A stretch of DNA of 64,000 bases from DASVHS01 sp035468985 (GTDB lineage: Bacteria > Acidobacteriota > Thermoanaerobaculia > Gp7-AA8), in assembly GCA_035468985.1 (NCBI GenBank), contig DATISF010000046.1, forward strand, positions 1 through 64,000, in the 5' to 3' direction. How positions within the stretch are numbered: position 1 is the stretch's first letter; every line of letters starts with the position of its first letter. The position numbers were made by a program, and so were the translations under genes. The notes below the pieces were generated by a model. That model was not told the origin of the DNA. It saw nothing but the letters and a program-made list of their open reading frames with translations, and did not search any database. Positions 38,136 to 44,938 of this stretch are shown here, piece after piece.

Positions 38136-38990
38136 ATGCTCGTACGTATGTCCTTCTGGGATCGACTCGGCATCGGGATCGCGTCGGCCTTGGCCGCGAC
38201 GGCGGGCTTGTTCTTGTTCGGCTGGACGTGGGAGACGCTTGTGGGCAAGCGCCGACGAGCGCGAGAGGCGGCGGCGAGGGATCCATACTGGGGTGCATTT
38301 GCACACGCGTACGGTGATGCCTCCGATCTTCCCGCGTTGTTCGCACGGATGACACCGGACCGCCGAGATCCGATCTGGGGCGAACTTTGGCAGCGCTTGT
38401 GTCACCAGGGAATGGCACGCACGACGGCTGGTGTCGCCGCGGTGCCAGTGTTGGTCGAATACGCGGCATCACTGGCTCCGAACGACCGAATTGAGCCGCT
38501 CATCCTAGCCGGAACAATCGCGGCAGATGCCTCCCGCGTCGTTGTTCGGGCCGACGTTCAGGAACGATTCGACGGGGCGATGGGGATGTTCGCCGCGTTA
38601 TCCATGGAGTCGATTCCAACTGCCGGAGATGAGGCCGACTTCGCGAGCTTGATCTCCGCCCTGGCCGCAGCCGAGGGCGTGGGCCTGCTGGCGCGCGAGT
38701 TCGTTGCGTTCCTTGAGAACGAGATCCAGCTCGACTGCATCAAGTGCGGAGATCCCATCATCGTTTCTACGGAAACGGAGCCATGGACCTTTGACGGAGC
38801 GGTCGGTGAATCAACGATCATTCGGGAGCGGGCGGAACATTCCATGGACCTCTCGCGATACGCTGACTTGGCAAGCGAGTCCGGCCAAGTGAGATACGCC
38901 TCATGGATAAGGAGCCTCGAGCAGCTCGTTCGGTGCACGAACTGCAACGCCTCGTTCTCGATCGCGGATGCACTCGACGAGAGCATCTGA
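38136..38990 (+). CDS. Zinc-ribbon protein with membrane anchor, reversed within its cassette
   Basis: About 284 residues; possible starts are TTG 38130, ATG 38136 and ATG 38148 (before SFWDRLGIG). One transmembrane segment at about residues 8-26 is followed by a soluble domain with HEAT-like helices. Two C-x-x-C pairs (CIKCGD and CTNCNA) about 70 residues apart probably bind zinc. It is the only cassette gene on the plus strand, so it runs against the array. I do not recognise the family. Confidence 0.65.
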   Translation: MLVRMSFWDRLGIGIASALAATAGLFLFGWTWETLVGKRRRAREAAARDPYWGAFAHAYGDASDLPALFARMTPDRRDPIWGELWQRLCHQGMARTTAGVAAVPVLVEYAASLAPNDRIEPLILAGTIAADASRVVVRADVQERFDGAMGMFAALSMESIPTAGDEADFASLISALAAAEGVGLLAREFVAFLENEIQLDCIKCGDPIIVSTETEPWTFDGAVGESTIIRERAEHSMDLSRYADLASESGQVRYASWIRSLEQLVRCTNCNASFSIADALDESI

Positions 38991-39023
38991 AAAGCGCTCA
39001 CCGTCGCGTACCTGGCCCAGGTC

Positions 39024-39141
39024 GCCCAACGTCCGTGCCACTCAGCCGCGACGTGCTTCATGCGGTAGGAGCGAGACGGACGAATGATACGCCGAGCATG
39101 GCAGCGAACGGCACGACGTCGGCTGCGGTGGTGAGTTGGAC
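39024..39141 (-). other. attC site 4
   Basis: GCCCAAC at 39024-39030 faces GTTGGAC at 39135-39141. Arms: CCACTCAGCCGCGACGTGC pairs with GCACGACGTCGGCTGCGGTGG with extra bases on the right arm. Confidence 0.8.
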
Positions 39142-39146
39142 GGTTG

Positions 39147-39713
39147 TCACCCCAGCCACATTACGCAACCCTGATGCTCGGCTGCCGCGTCTCGGAGAAA
39201 TGACCAGAGTTGTTGATGGTACTCAAGGACGTATTCCAGAGCTTCCTCGCCGTCACGCTGCCAGATGATCTCAGGATAGATGTGCAGCTCGGTCATTCGT
39301 TTCGGGTCGTATCGCGCTCGCAACTGTTCCTCAGAAATGCCGTGAACGAACCTCCGAAACGCCTCGACTTGCAATGGACTGAGCGCGTGCGCCTCGGTAT
39401 CTCCCGTACTCAGACCTAATCCGCCAGACATCAAGAAGCAAGCGGGAGGGTCGCCGCCTTCAGCGGTCCCGGTGAACAGGAAGTGCAGGGCATGCCATGT
39501 CTTCTCGAGACCGATCTCCATGCAGTTCGACTGGTCGAGCAACGCTTCAGGAATTGAAGCGCGCTTGCCCGTGAGAAGTTGCCAGAGCGTCGGCCGTGGA
39601 ATCACATCTTCGAAGCCAATCGCATCAAAGAACGCGGGCAGAAGTTCTGGCTTTGCATCGAGGGCCGCGATCTGCTCAACTGTCGCGGAACGAATCGTCA
39701 GGTACACGCCCAT
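39147..39713 (-). CDS. DUF1877-family protein, cassette gene
   Basis: 188 residues. The pattern MGVYLTIRSATVEQIAALDA, LEKTWHALHFLFTG, SPLQVEAFRRFVHGISEEQL and EYHQQLWSFLRDAA matches the DUF1877 (YfbM-like) family. Members are common in cassettes and near toxin-immunity loci, but the activity is not known. The ATG follows the attC 5 R box by about 10 bases, and the stop lies 5 bases from attC 4. Confidence 0.8.
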   Translation of the reverse strand: MGVYLTIRSATVEQIAALDAKPELLPAFFDAIGFEDVIPRPTLWQLLTGKRASIPEALLDQSNCMEIGLEKTWHALHFLFTGTAEGGDPPACFLMSGGLGLSTGDTEAHALSPLQVEAFRRFVHGISEEQLRARYDPKRMTELHIYPEIIWQRDGEEALEYVLEYHQQLWSFLRDAAAEHQGCVMWLG

Positions 39714-39724
39714 GATGTTCAGCC

Positions 39725-39839
39725 GTCAAACGTTTGCCGCTAACCTGCGCGGCCTTCACTAGGCAGAATACCAAAGCTTGAAAGTCTCCGAAGTTTCGGC
39801 GTGCGACGGGCCGCGTCGGGTTCAGCAGCCGAGTTGGGC
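39725..39839 (-). other. attC site 5
   Basis: GTCAAAC at 39725-39731 faces GTTGGGC at 39833-39839. Arms: GTTTG-CCGCTAACCTGCGCGGCC against GGCCGCGTCGGGTTCAGCAG with extra bases on the right arm. Confidence 0.75.
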
Positions 39840-39855
39840 GGCACGTCGTGCTCGG

Positions 39856-40182
39856 CTAGCCGTTTGGAAGGAAGAAGAACCGAAAGCCAGCTGACCTGAG
39901 GCCGATGAACGACGCGACTTCCTCATTTCCGACAAGCTGTGTTAGCCGCTCAAGATCCGCGGCCTCAGCGTTTAGTTCATGCTCATTGAAATTCCAGGGG
40001 TCAACTCCAAAACAGGCAGCAAGTTCGCGCGATTCTGTCGATCCGGTTTCGATCCAGAAGACAATTTCCGCGAATCCGACGCCATCGTGAGTGTCTTTGT
40101 AGTATTCCGGTGGGTAGTTGAGATACGGAACGACCTTCTGCGAGAAGTTTCCGACCGCGACGACTTGCGCCTGAAGACCCAT
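39856..40182 (-). CDS. Cassette protein of unknown function, 108 residues
   Basis: Starts at ATG 40182, 9 bases after the R box of attC 6. Sequence features: GLQAQVVAVGNFSQKVVPYL, YPPEYYKDT, FWIETGSTESRELAACFGVD, and SFIGLRSAGFRFFFLPNG. Compact, soluble, acidic. I do not recognise the family; the size and content would suit an immunity-like or binding protein, but nothing proves it. Confidence 0.65.
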   Translation of the reverse strand: MGLQAQVVAVGNFSQKVVPYLNYPPEYYKDTHDGVGFAEIVFWIETGSTESRELAACFGVDPWNFNEHELNAEAADLERLTQLVGNEEVASFIGLRSAGFRFFFLPNG

Positions 40183-40191
40183 GTTCGCGCC

Positions 40192-40294
40192 GCCCAACGT
40201 CTTGCCGCTCAGCCGCGACAACCGCACGCGAAAGTGTACCGCGCTTGGAGCAACGGCAGCGCGGTTGCCGTCGGCTGCAGCGGCCGAGTTAGGC
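40192..40294 (-). other. attC site 6
   Basis: GCCCAAC at 40192-40198 faces GTTAGGC at 40288-40294. GCCGCTCAGCCGCGACAACC pairs with GGTTGCCGTCGGCTGCAGCG; the two extra bases (G and A when read on the minus strand) lie in the arm nearest the gene at 40303, which fixes the minus orientation. Confidence 0.85.
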
Positions 40295-40302
40295 GCTCCG
40301 CC

Positions 40303-41109
40303 CTACGCGAGATCGGAGACCATCGGCAGAACGTGTTCGATGCGTGTACAGACGAATGCTCCTGGCTTCGAAAGATATTCGATGCCGATCCCGACCAGCT
40401 GGCCCGTTGGCAGTCTCGCGGCGTCACGTGGAAATCTTAGGCGCCACACGCCACCGCCGCTCATACCCGCTGGAGACGGGAAGCCGACGCGCGAGCCGTC
40501 TAGGCCAATAGCTCCATCCCGAGGCGCACCGACGGCGAAGTGAACGGATGCAAACTTGTCAGAGCTGCTGACCGCTGAGAGGTGCAGCTGCGAGCGCGAG
40601 ATGAAGTAGTTCGCGACGGTGGTGCCGAATTTCTTCAGCCTCGGTGAGAACTTGTTGCGGGATTGAGGGTAGCCGGCGATTGCAAAGAAGGTCACTTCCT
40701 CAGGGGAGCCAGTCGAGGCGAAAGTACTGGAGTACAGGAACGTGTATCGTTCCCTCAGCTTCGCGCGCTCATCATCGCCAAGAACAATTACAGCCAAGTC
40801 AACATCCACCGTGCTACCACGCCGATGTCCGAAGCCCCGACGTTCACCGCCGAGCACGAGTGATTCGCCATGCCCGAGCGTCAAAACTGACGCACGCCCG
40901 TAACTCTCGAGAACGTGAGCAGCCGTAACGAGAACGGATGCACGCCCGATCTGAACTGGAACCGCCGAACCGATCAAGAAAGGCCGTTGCGGAGCCTGAA
41001 GGACAAACAGCGGGCACACGCTGTTTACCAATGACCGACTAGCATCGTCGATTGCACCGAACATCGACGCGAACGAACCGATATGTATCGCGTGAGTTTC
41101 TCTCGGCAT
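40303..41109 (-). CDS. Trypsin-fold serine protease-like protein, cassette gene
   Basis: 268 residues from ATG 41109. The S1 catalytic triad is visible: His in VLVTAAHVLESY, Asp in TVDVDLAVIVLG, and Ser in SPAGMSGGGVW (the G-x-S-G-G type). Spacing is typical of trypsin-like enzymes. I see no signal peptide, so it probably acts in the cytoplasm. Proteases of this kind are partners in several defence or stress systems; in a cassette it stands alone. The stop lies 9 bases from the attC 6 R box. Confidence 0.75.
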   Translation of the reverse strand: MPRETHAIHIGSFASMFGAIDDASRSLVNSVCPLFVLQAPQRPFLIGSAVPVQIGRASVLVTAAHVLESYGRASVLTLGHGESLVLGGERRGFGHRRGSTVDVDLAVIVLGDDERAKLRERYTFLYSSTFASTGSPEEVTFFAIAGYPQSRNKFSPRLKKFGTTVANYFISRSQLHLSAVSSSDKFASVHFAVGAPRDGAIGLDGSRVGFPSPAGMSGGGVWRLRFPRDAARLPTGQLVGIGIEYLSKPGAFVCTRIEHVLPMVSDLA

Positions 41110-41118
41110 ACCTAGAGC

Positions 41119-41232
41119 GCCTAACGGACCTGCGCTTCACCGGCGCGGCCCCTTGACGCGTCAGAATACCAGACGTGATTCTCGCCTGAAGCGCGGCAGC
41201 GAACGGGGCCGCGTCCGGTGCAAGCGCGAGTT
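41119..41232 (-). other. attC site 7, interrupted by an IS element
   Basis: GCCTAAC at 41119-41125 begins the site; arms TGCGCTTCACCGGCGCGGCCCC and GGGGCCGCGTCCGGTGCAAGCGCGA fold back. The second R box is broken: GTT at 41230-41232, while the rest continues as AGAC after the IS (GTTAGAC at 42710-42716). Joined, the arm end would read GAGTTAGAC, as in attC 8. Confidence 0.75.
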
Positions 41233-41568
41233 CTATGAGAGCGATTGTCAAGGACAGATTGCCCCCCGGACGACGGCGTCGCCTTTTTTGCAGTCAGCTC
41301 CAAACGTGATTTGCGCGGGGTCGTGCGGGTGGATGGCTGCATTGTGCGTTGCCGAAATCGAAGCCGTCTTCAGTGCGTGTCGATTCTTTTGGTGTGAACC
41401 ATGGTTCTATCTATAGGCCTAGCGCTGATTCTGGTTCTCCGAGGGGGCATAAAGTTAGGCAAGGACCTCGATATTGGGTCGGGCCACTCGCGCTATTGAT
41501 ACTCACCCTCGAACCATCGACCTGACCGGCAACAGCAGCGATTCAACTCCATGTGCCGTGCAGATCGT
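41233..41568 (-). ncRNA. Candidate bridge RNA region of the IS element
   Basis: 336 noncoding bases downstream of the transposase. In IS1111-group elements the bridge RNA that guides the recombinase is encoded there. GTTAGGC at 41454-41460 equals an attC R box and could form part of a target-binding loop. No structure has been computed, so boundaries and strand are inferred. Confidence 0.35.
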
Positions 41569-42636
41569 TCAGACCGATTGCACGATTAGACGTGGATCGA
41601 ACGACACTCCTTTCTTCCACACGGCAAGGACGATTGCCGCGATTTTTCGAGCGAGTGTGAGATACGCCATCTCCGGACGCATCCCTCGAGCGATCATTCG
41701 CTCGTAACTCTGGTTCAATTCTCCAGCTCTGCCGGTCACATCGTGGGCGGCCATCTTGAAGATCTTCTTCAGCGGCCGGTTGAAATTCGGAGTCAGACCA
41801 CGCGTCAACGGCGGACGTGAGCTCCGGCGAATGCCACCGGTGCGCGAGTCTGCGATCCACTCGCCGCTGCTGCGCGTGATCACGCCAAGGCCGGCGTAAG
41901 ACCATAGTTGTCTCTTCGTGCGAAAGCGATGCGGATCGCCGATGATGGCAATGATCTCCGCTGCCCGAAGCGGCCCGATCCCTGGCACTGTTCGCAGCAG
42001 CCGATACGCCCGTTGGTTGCACGCTTGACGCAATACCATCGTGCGCGCCCGCCGGCGTAGCTCGAGAAGCTGGTCGAGTTGGAGGTAGAGCTGCTCGGCG
42101 CGAAAGTGCCCGCCGCCATCGGTAATTTGTTCGAGCCACTCCGAGCGCCGCGCCGGGTGATACACCGACCGCGCCTTCACTTTGATGGCTCGCGAGCGAT
42201 AGATCGCCCGGATCCGTAGCATCACCCGCAACGAATCGTCGACCAGAGCCTCGTAGCAGTGCACCAGTTCTTTGAGCTTTCGATCGCTGTGGCCGTGAAA
42301 CACCGGCTGCAGCGCGTTGAGTCGCAGCAGTTCGCAGAGCCGCTCCGCGTCGCCTTGATCGTCTTTGTTGCCCTTTGTCGCGATCTTCCGAGGATCGCAT
42401 ACGATCACTCGCTCGCTGATCGGCCGCAACAGCTCGTACAACCACTGCGCTTGGCTGCCTTCTTCGAATGCCACGCGCACCCGCCCCCCGAGGCCGCGAA
42501 CGAAACTCTCGATCGCCTCCCGGCGCGTCGCGACCTTCGACTCGATGCTCGTCTGACCCGCCTCATCCTTGACGACGCAGACCAAGGTTGCCTGATGAAC
42601 GTCGATGCCTACATACTGAATCGCCGTGCTTCGCAT
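41569..42636 (-). CDS. IS110-family transposase (recombinase)
   Basis: 355 residues from ATG 42636, preceded by AAGGAG. N-terminal RuvC-like DEDD domain: Asp in QYVGIDVHQ, Glu in VAFEEGSQ, then KGNKDDQGDAERL. C-terminal Tnp domain with the HhH-like LLRTVPGIGPLRAAEIIA and conserved serines in the following stretch. Length is normal for the family. It carries out RNA-guided recombination of the element. It belongs to the group targeting attC sites by position, not by any residue I can point to. Confidence 0.92.
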   Translation of the reverse strand: MRSTAIQYVGIDVHQATLVCVVKDEAGQTSIESKVATRREAIESFVRGLGGRVRVAFEEGSQAQWLYELLRPISERVIVCDPRKIATKGNKDDQGDAERLCELLRLNALQPVFHGHSDRKLKELVHCYEALVDDSLRVMLRIRAIYRSRAIKVKARSVYHPARRSEWLEQITDGGGHFRAEQLYLQLDQLLELRRRARTMVLRQACNQRAYRLLRTVPGIGPLRAAEIIAIIGDPHRFRTKRQLWSYAGLGVITRSSGEWIADSRTGGIRRSSRPPLTRGLTPNFNRPLKKIFKMAAHDVTGRAGELNQSYERMIARGMRPEMAYLTLARKIAAIVLAVWKKGVSFDPRLIVQSV

Positions 42637-42726
42637 GGTCGCTGCTCCTTCCTTTTGTTTGAAGTCGGACAACTCCAAACTATCAGCAAGGAGCGCGCTC
42701 TCAATCTGCGTTAGACGACGACTCGG

Positions 42727-42933
42727 TCACCACGATGGCGAGTCGAATGCGCCAGCGGCGACCCAGAAGCAGAGAACGCCCACTGCCATGAGCGCGAGAC
42801 CACCGATGCTCGAGCGAGCGCGCCGACGGGCACGAGCCCTCAACGTGAGACCGGCGGCGGACGCGATCGCGCCAACACCACCGAACAAGACAAATACGGG
42901 CCAGGGATTCGGCACGATCAGTGTCATGTCCAT
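42727..42933 (-). CDS. Small membrane protein, cassette gene
   Basis: 68 residues with two hydrophobic segments (WPVFVLFGGVGAIASAAGLT and SSIGGLALMAVGVLCFWVAA) separated by an arginine-rich loop. ATG 42933 follows the attC 8 R box by 14 bases; the stop lies 10 bases from the interrupted attC 7. Function unknown. The loop would place both termini outside the cytoplasm under the positive-inside rule. Confidence 0.6.
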   Translation of the reverse strand: MDMTLIVPNPWPVFVLFGGVGAIASAAGLTLRARARRRARSSIGGLALMAVGVLCFWVAAGAFDSPSW

Positions 42934-42947
42934 GCGATCGCCTCGTC

Positions 42948-43051
42948 GTCTAACGTTTGAAGCTCACCGGCGCGAACCGGCGACGCGAAAAAGTATATCG
43001 CTTGCGAAACAGCAGCGCGCCGATTCGCGTCCGGTGCAGCGAGAGTTAGAC
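42948..43051 (-). other. attC site 8
   Basis: GTCTAAC at 42948-42954 faces GTTAGAC at 43045-43051. Arms GCTCACCGGCGCGAACCGGC and CGATTCGCGTCCGGTGCAGC pair with extra bases on the right arm. The stop of the next gene (43046) lies in the right R box. Confidence 0.85.
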
Positions 43052-43354
43052 GACACCACGGAGCAGAGCTACGACTTTGCCTTGCCCGATGGTCTTGCCT
43101 TCCCACAGCGTGAACTTCGAGCCGGGTTCAAGCCGCGGAACGATCAGATCCGGATTTAGGAATTTCAGCGGAACGCGAGCGCCACCGCCAGGCGGGAGTG
43201 CACCGACGCCGGACAGGTCCATGCGGCAATCGAAGTACTCGTCTTCGAAGCGGATCGGACAGCCGTACGAGTCTGCAGCGATTGGAGTGCGACGACCGCC
43301 ATCCTCCGGGGACAACAATTCGATATCGACGATGGCGTCTGGATCGGCTATCAC
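43046..43354 (-). CDS. EF-Tu domain-3-like small protein, first cassette
   Basis: 102 residues starting at GTG 43354, 6 bases after the GTTAGAC junction at 43361-43367. The beta-barrel pattern DIELLSPEDGGRRTPI, GALPPGGGARVPLKFLNPDL, and the ending FTLWEGKTIGQGKVVALL resembles domain 3 of elongation factor Tu, whose last strands read GGRTVGAGVV. Stand-alone EF-Tu-fold proteins occur in many bacteria; function unknown. It appears to be the cassette nearest the missing attI, since no further attC arm follows. Confidence 0.65.
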   Translation of the reverse strand: MIADPDAIVDIELLSPEDGGRRTPIAADSYGCPIRFEDEYFDCRMDLSGVGALPPGGGARVPLKFLNPDLIVPRLEPGSKFTLWEGKTIGQGKVVALLRGVV

Positions 43355-43360
43355 TGTGTC

Positions 43361-43367
43361 GTCTAAC
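43361..43367 (-). other. R-box-like junction at the integrase-proximal end of the array
   Basis: GTCTAAC (GTTAGAC on the minus strand) precedes the first cassette gene, as an attI/cassette junction would. The sequence to its right, from 43368, shows no complementary arm, so it is not an attC. Confidence 0.55.
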
Positions 43368-43769
43368 TCCGATTATCCATCCTAATTGTAACGGGAAGAG
43401 CCTCCCGCAGCAGCCGTTCCGTGGACGTGTTCCTCAGCTCGCCCGCTCGGCGGCAACTCATTCTGAAACGTACCGGTTGGGTACCAGCCGTCACACCTCG
43501 CGTGAACGCGTTATCCGTCGAAATGCCTCATCAGGACTGACGGCGAATCTCCGATTCAAACCGTTGAATTTCGCGGTGAGCCGCATGGTCGTCGGCAAAC
43601 CGTCCTCACCGAAGAACTCGACCACCGGGAGAATCCAGAACGAGCAAACTCGATCCTTCTTTTCTCGGAAGCCCTTCGTGCGAATCCAACGAACGAAACC
43701 GGGCGGATTCCAACTTCCTCGGAATCTCTTTCGGAACCGCCACCCGATCCTTCGGCGAAACTGCGGGCT
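43368..43769. other. 400 bases without a recognised gene, at the expected attI/integrase side
   Basis: No integrase sequence is seen on either strand. On the minus strand the frame that continues past the DUF3237 stop codon stays open for about 90 codons (WNPPGFVRWIRTKGF and TMRLTAKFNGLNRRF are readable) but has no good start, so it may be the remains of a gene. The base composition is lower in GC than the flanks. Confidence 0.5.
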
Positions 43770-44282
43770 CTACAGAATCTGGTAGACGCGGTATGCCACT
43801 CCCGGCATCGGACGCTTCACTCCGACCGCAACGACGTTGTTCAACCAGCTGTACTTCGCGGAGCCGGTCTCGAACACGGGCAGGATCCGCGCGAACAGCG
43901 TCCCGCCCTTCGGCGTGTAGGCGATCCCACGAGCCGTCATATAGATCTTCTCGTTGTCATCGGTCTGCAGCACGGCGCGGATATCGAGCACACTCGATCC
44001 GTCCGGACGGGCGATGATCCAGTCACCGGCAGGACCGACGATGGTGCCTTTGAGCCTCGGGCCTTCGAACGTTCCGCCCACGACCGGGACGACCACCCGG
44101 TTCACGCCGACCGATCCGACGTTGTTCGACGGGCCCCTCTCGATCGTCAGGTCGAGCAGAAACTCCGACTGGAGCTTCGCCTCTTCCGCTGCCGGCGCCG
44201 GCGGGTCTTTCGCGATGATGGCGGGTGCCACCGTGGCAGCAGCGGCAGCCGTCCAGAGCTTCGTGAAGGTTCGTCGCGTCAT
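43770..44282 (-). CDS. DUF3237-family protein with Tat-type signal
   Basis: 170 residues from ATG 44282. The N-terminus MTRRTFTKLWTAAAAATVAP is a twin-arginine export signal. The mature part fits DUF3237 (UPF0311): LLDLTIERGPSNNVGSVGVN, VGGTFEGPRLKGTIVGPAGD, TDDNEKIYMTARGIAYTP, FETGSAKYSWLNNVVAVG. The fold is a small beta-barrel; function is unknown. It is divergent from the membrane protein at 44405, with an element shared with two other promoters between them. Confidence 0.82.
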   Translation of the reverse strand: MTRRTFTKLWTAAAAATVAPAIIAKDPPAPAAEEAKLQSEFLLDLTIERGPSNNVGSVGVNRVVVPVVGGTFEGPRLKGTIVGPAGDWIIARPDGSSVLDIRAVLQTDDNEKIYMTARGIAYTPKGGTLFARILPVFETGSAKYSWLNNVVAVGVKRPMPGVAYRVYQIL

Positions 44283-44294
44283 GGCATGAGAATA

Positions 44295-44350
44295 GTTCAA
44301 CCCGGCCACTGTACTGCCTCGAACGCATCGAATCTGAGGCTGTGAAGTTG
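44295..44350. promoter_or_regulatory. Upstream element with ACTGTACT box, copy 1
   Basis: 56 bases beginning GTTCAACCCGGCCACTGTAC and ending GAGGCTGTGAAGTTG. It is an imperfect direct repeat of 44846-44901, lies between divergent genes, and holds ACTGTACT at 44308-44315, like the operator of the MocR gene. Confidence 0.5.
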
Positions 44351-44404
44351 TCAGATCGCCCAGCGTCGATCGGCTGGGATCAGAATGGAGATCGGGAGGG
44401 CATC

Positions 44405-44800
44405 ATGGATGAAGAGGTTTCTGTTCTGCGTCTCAACGGATTGAGATGCATGTACCTGATCAACTGCGCCCTGGTCGGCTCAGGCGTCTTGCTCTCCCTC
44501 GTTCACCGCCAAAAGGTGTGGGACCCTCTCCCGGGTGTGGCGTTCAGCTTCTGGGCGGCCCTGGCGGGCCTCTCTGCTCTGGGAATCCGCTTCCCACTGG
44601 CGATGCTCCCCATCATTTTCATGCAGCTGTTCTACAAGACATTTTGGATGCTCGCCGTGTACCTTCCTCTTCGAGCAGCCGGCCGCTCGAGCGACCTCAC
44701 GCTGGGCTTCTTGATCGGAATCGCGTTGGACATCATCGTGATCCCGTGGACGTATGGCCTTGCGCACTACATCAAGAAGCCAGGCGATCGGTGGAGATAG
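44405..44800 (+). CDS. Small integral membrane protein of unknown function
   Basis: 131 residues from ATG 44405 with GGGAGG before it (a frame start at 44342 lacks such a site). Four hydrophobic segments: MYLINCALVGSGVLLSLV, VAFSFWAALAGLSALGI, FPLAMLPIIFMQLFYKTFWM, and LGFLIGIALDIIVIPWTYGL. No catalytic motif is visible. Shared upstream sequence suggests it is co-regulated with the DUF5916 gene. Confidence 0.7.
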   Translation: MDEEVSVLRLNGLRCMYLINCALVGSGVLLSLVHRQKVWDPLPGVAFSFWAALAGLSALGIRFPLAMLPIIFMQLFYKTFWMLAVYLPLRAAGRSSDLTLGFLIGIALDIIVIPWTYGLAHYIKKPGDRWR

Positions 44801-44845
44801 AGCCGTCGTGCGAGGAACGGCATGATTCGCCGCTGCGCCAGGATG

Positions 44846-44901
44846 GTTCACCCCGGCGACTGTACCGCCTTCAATTCATCGATTCTGCAGCTGTGACCTT
44901 G
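44846..44901. promoter_or_regulatory. Upstream element with ACTGTAC box, copy 2
   Basis: GTTCACCCCGGCGACTGTAC begins it and GCAGCTGTGACCTTG ends it, 37 bases before the DUF5916 start. It matches 44295-44350 over most of 56 bases. Confidence 0.5.
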
Positions 44902-44938
44902 GCAGGGGACTGCCTACCGTTGATTCCGAGGAATCAAC

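Larger units (their letters stand above)
41233..42710 (-). mobile_element. IS110-family element, IS1111-attC-like
   Basis: About 1480 bases, inserted in the R box of attC 7. Short subterminal inverted repeats TGAGAGCG (41236-41243) and CGCTCTCA (42696-42703) lie a few bases from the ends, as in the IS1111 group. The transposase is on the minus strand, with a short leader (42637-42710) and a long noncoding end downstream (41233-41568). The end bases are uncertain by a few positions because TT occurs at both junctions. Confidence 0.75.
36421..43367 (-). mobile_element. Integron cassette array without visible integrase (CALIN)
   Basis: Eight attC sites with facing 7-base R boxes (RYYYAAC...GTTRRRY type) separate small genes, almost all on the minus strand. 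The spacing, the complementary arms of about 25-30 bases, and the extra unpaired bases in the arm nearest each upstream gene fix the array orientation as minus. Start codons come 0-16 bases after an R box and several stop codons lie in one, as in gene cassettes. Expected integrase and attI would lie right of 43367; no intI is seen. An IS110-family element splits one attC. Confidence 0.85.

Noticed and set aside
38558..39061. Minus-strand frame inside the reversed cassette, which would match array orientation
   Set aside because: Serine- and alanine-rich shadow of the zinc-ribbon gene, no start context, runs into attC 4.
41454..41460. GTTAGGC as the true left boundary of the IS or an extra attC
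   Set aside because: No complementary arm lies near it, and the subterminal repeat TGAGAGCG places the end at about 41233.
43198..43785. 195-codon plus frame as a decayed integrase
   Set aside because: Sequence is arginine- and serine-rich with no tyrosine recombinase boxes.
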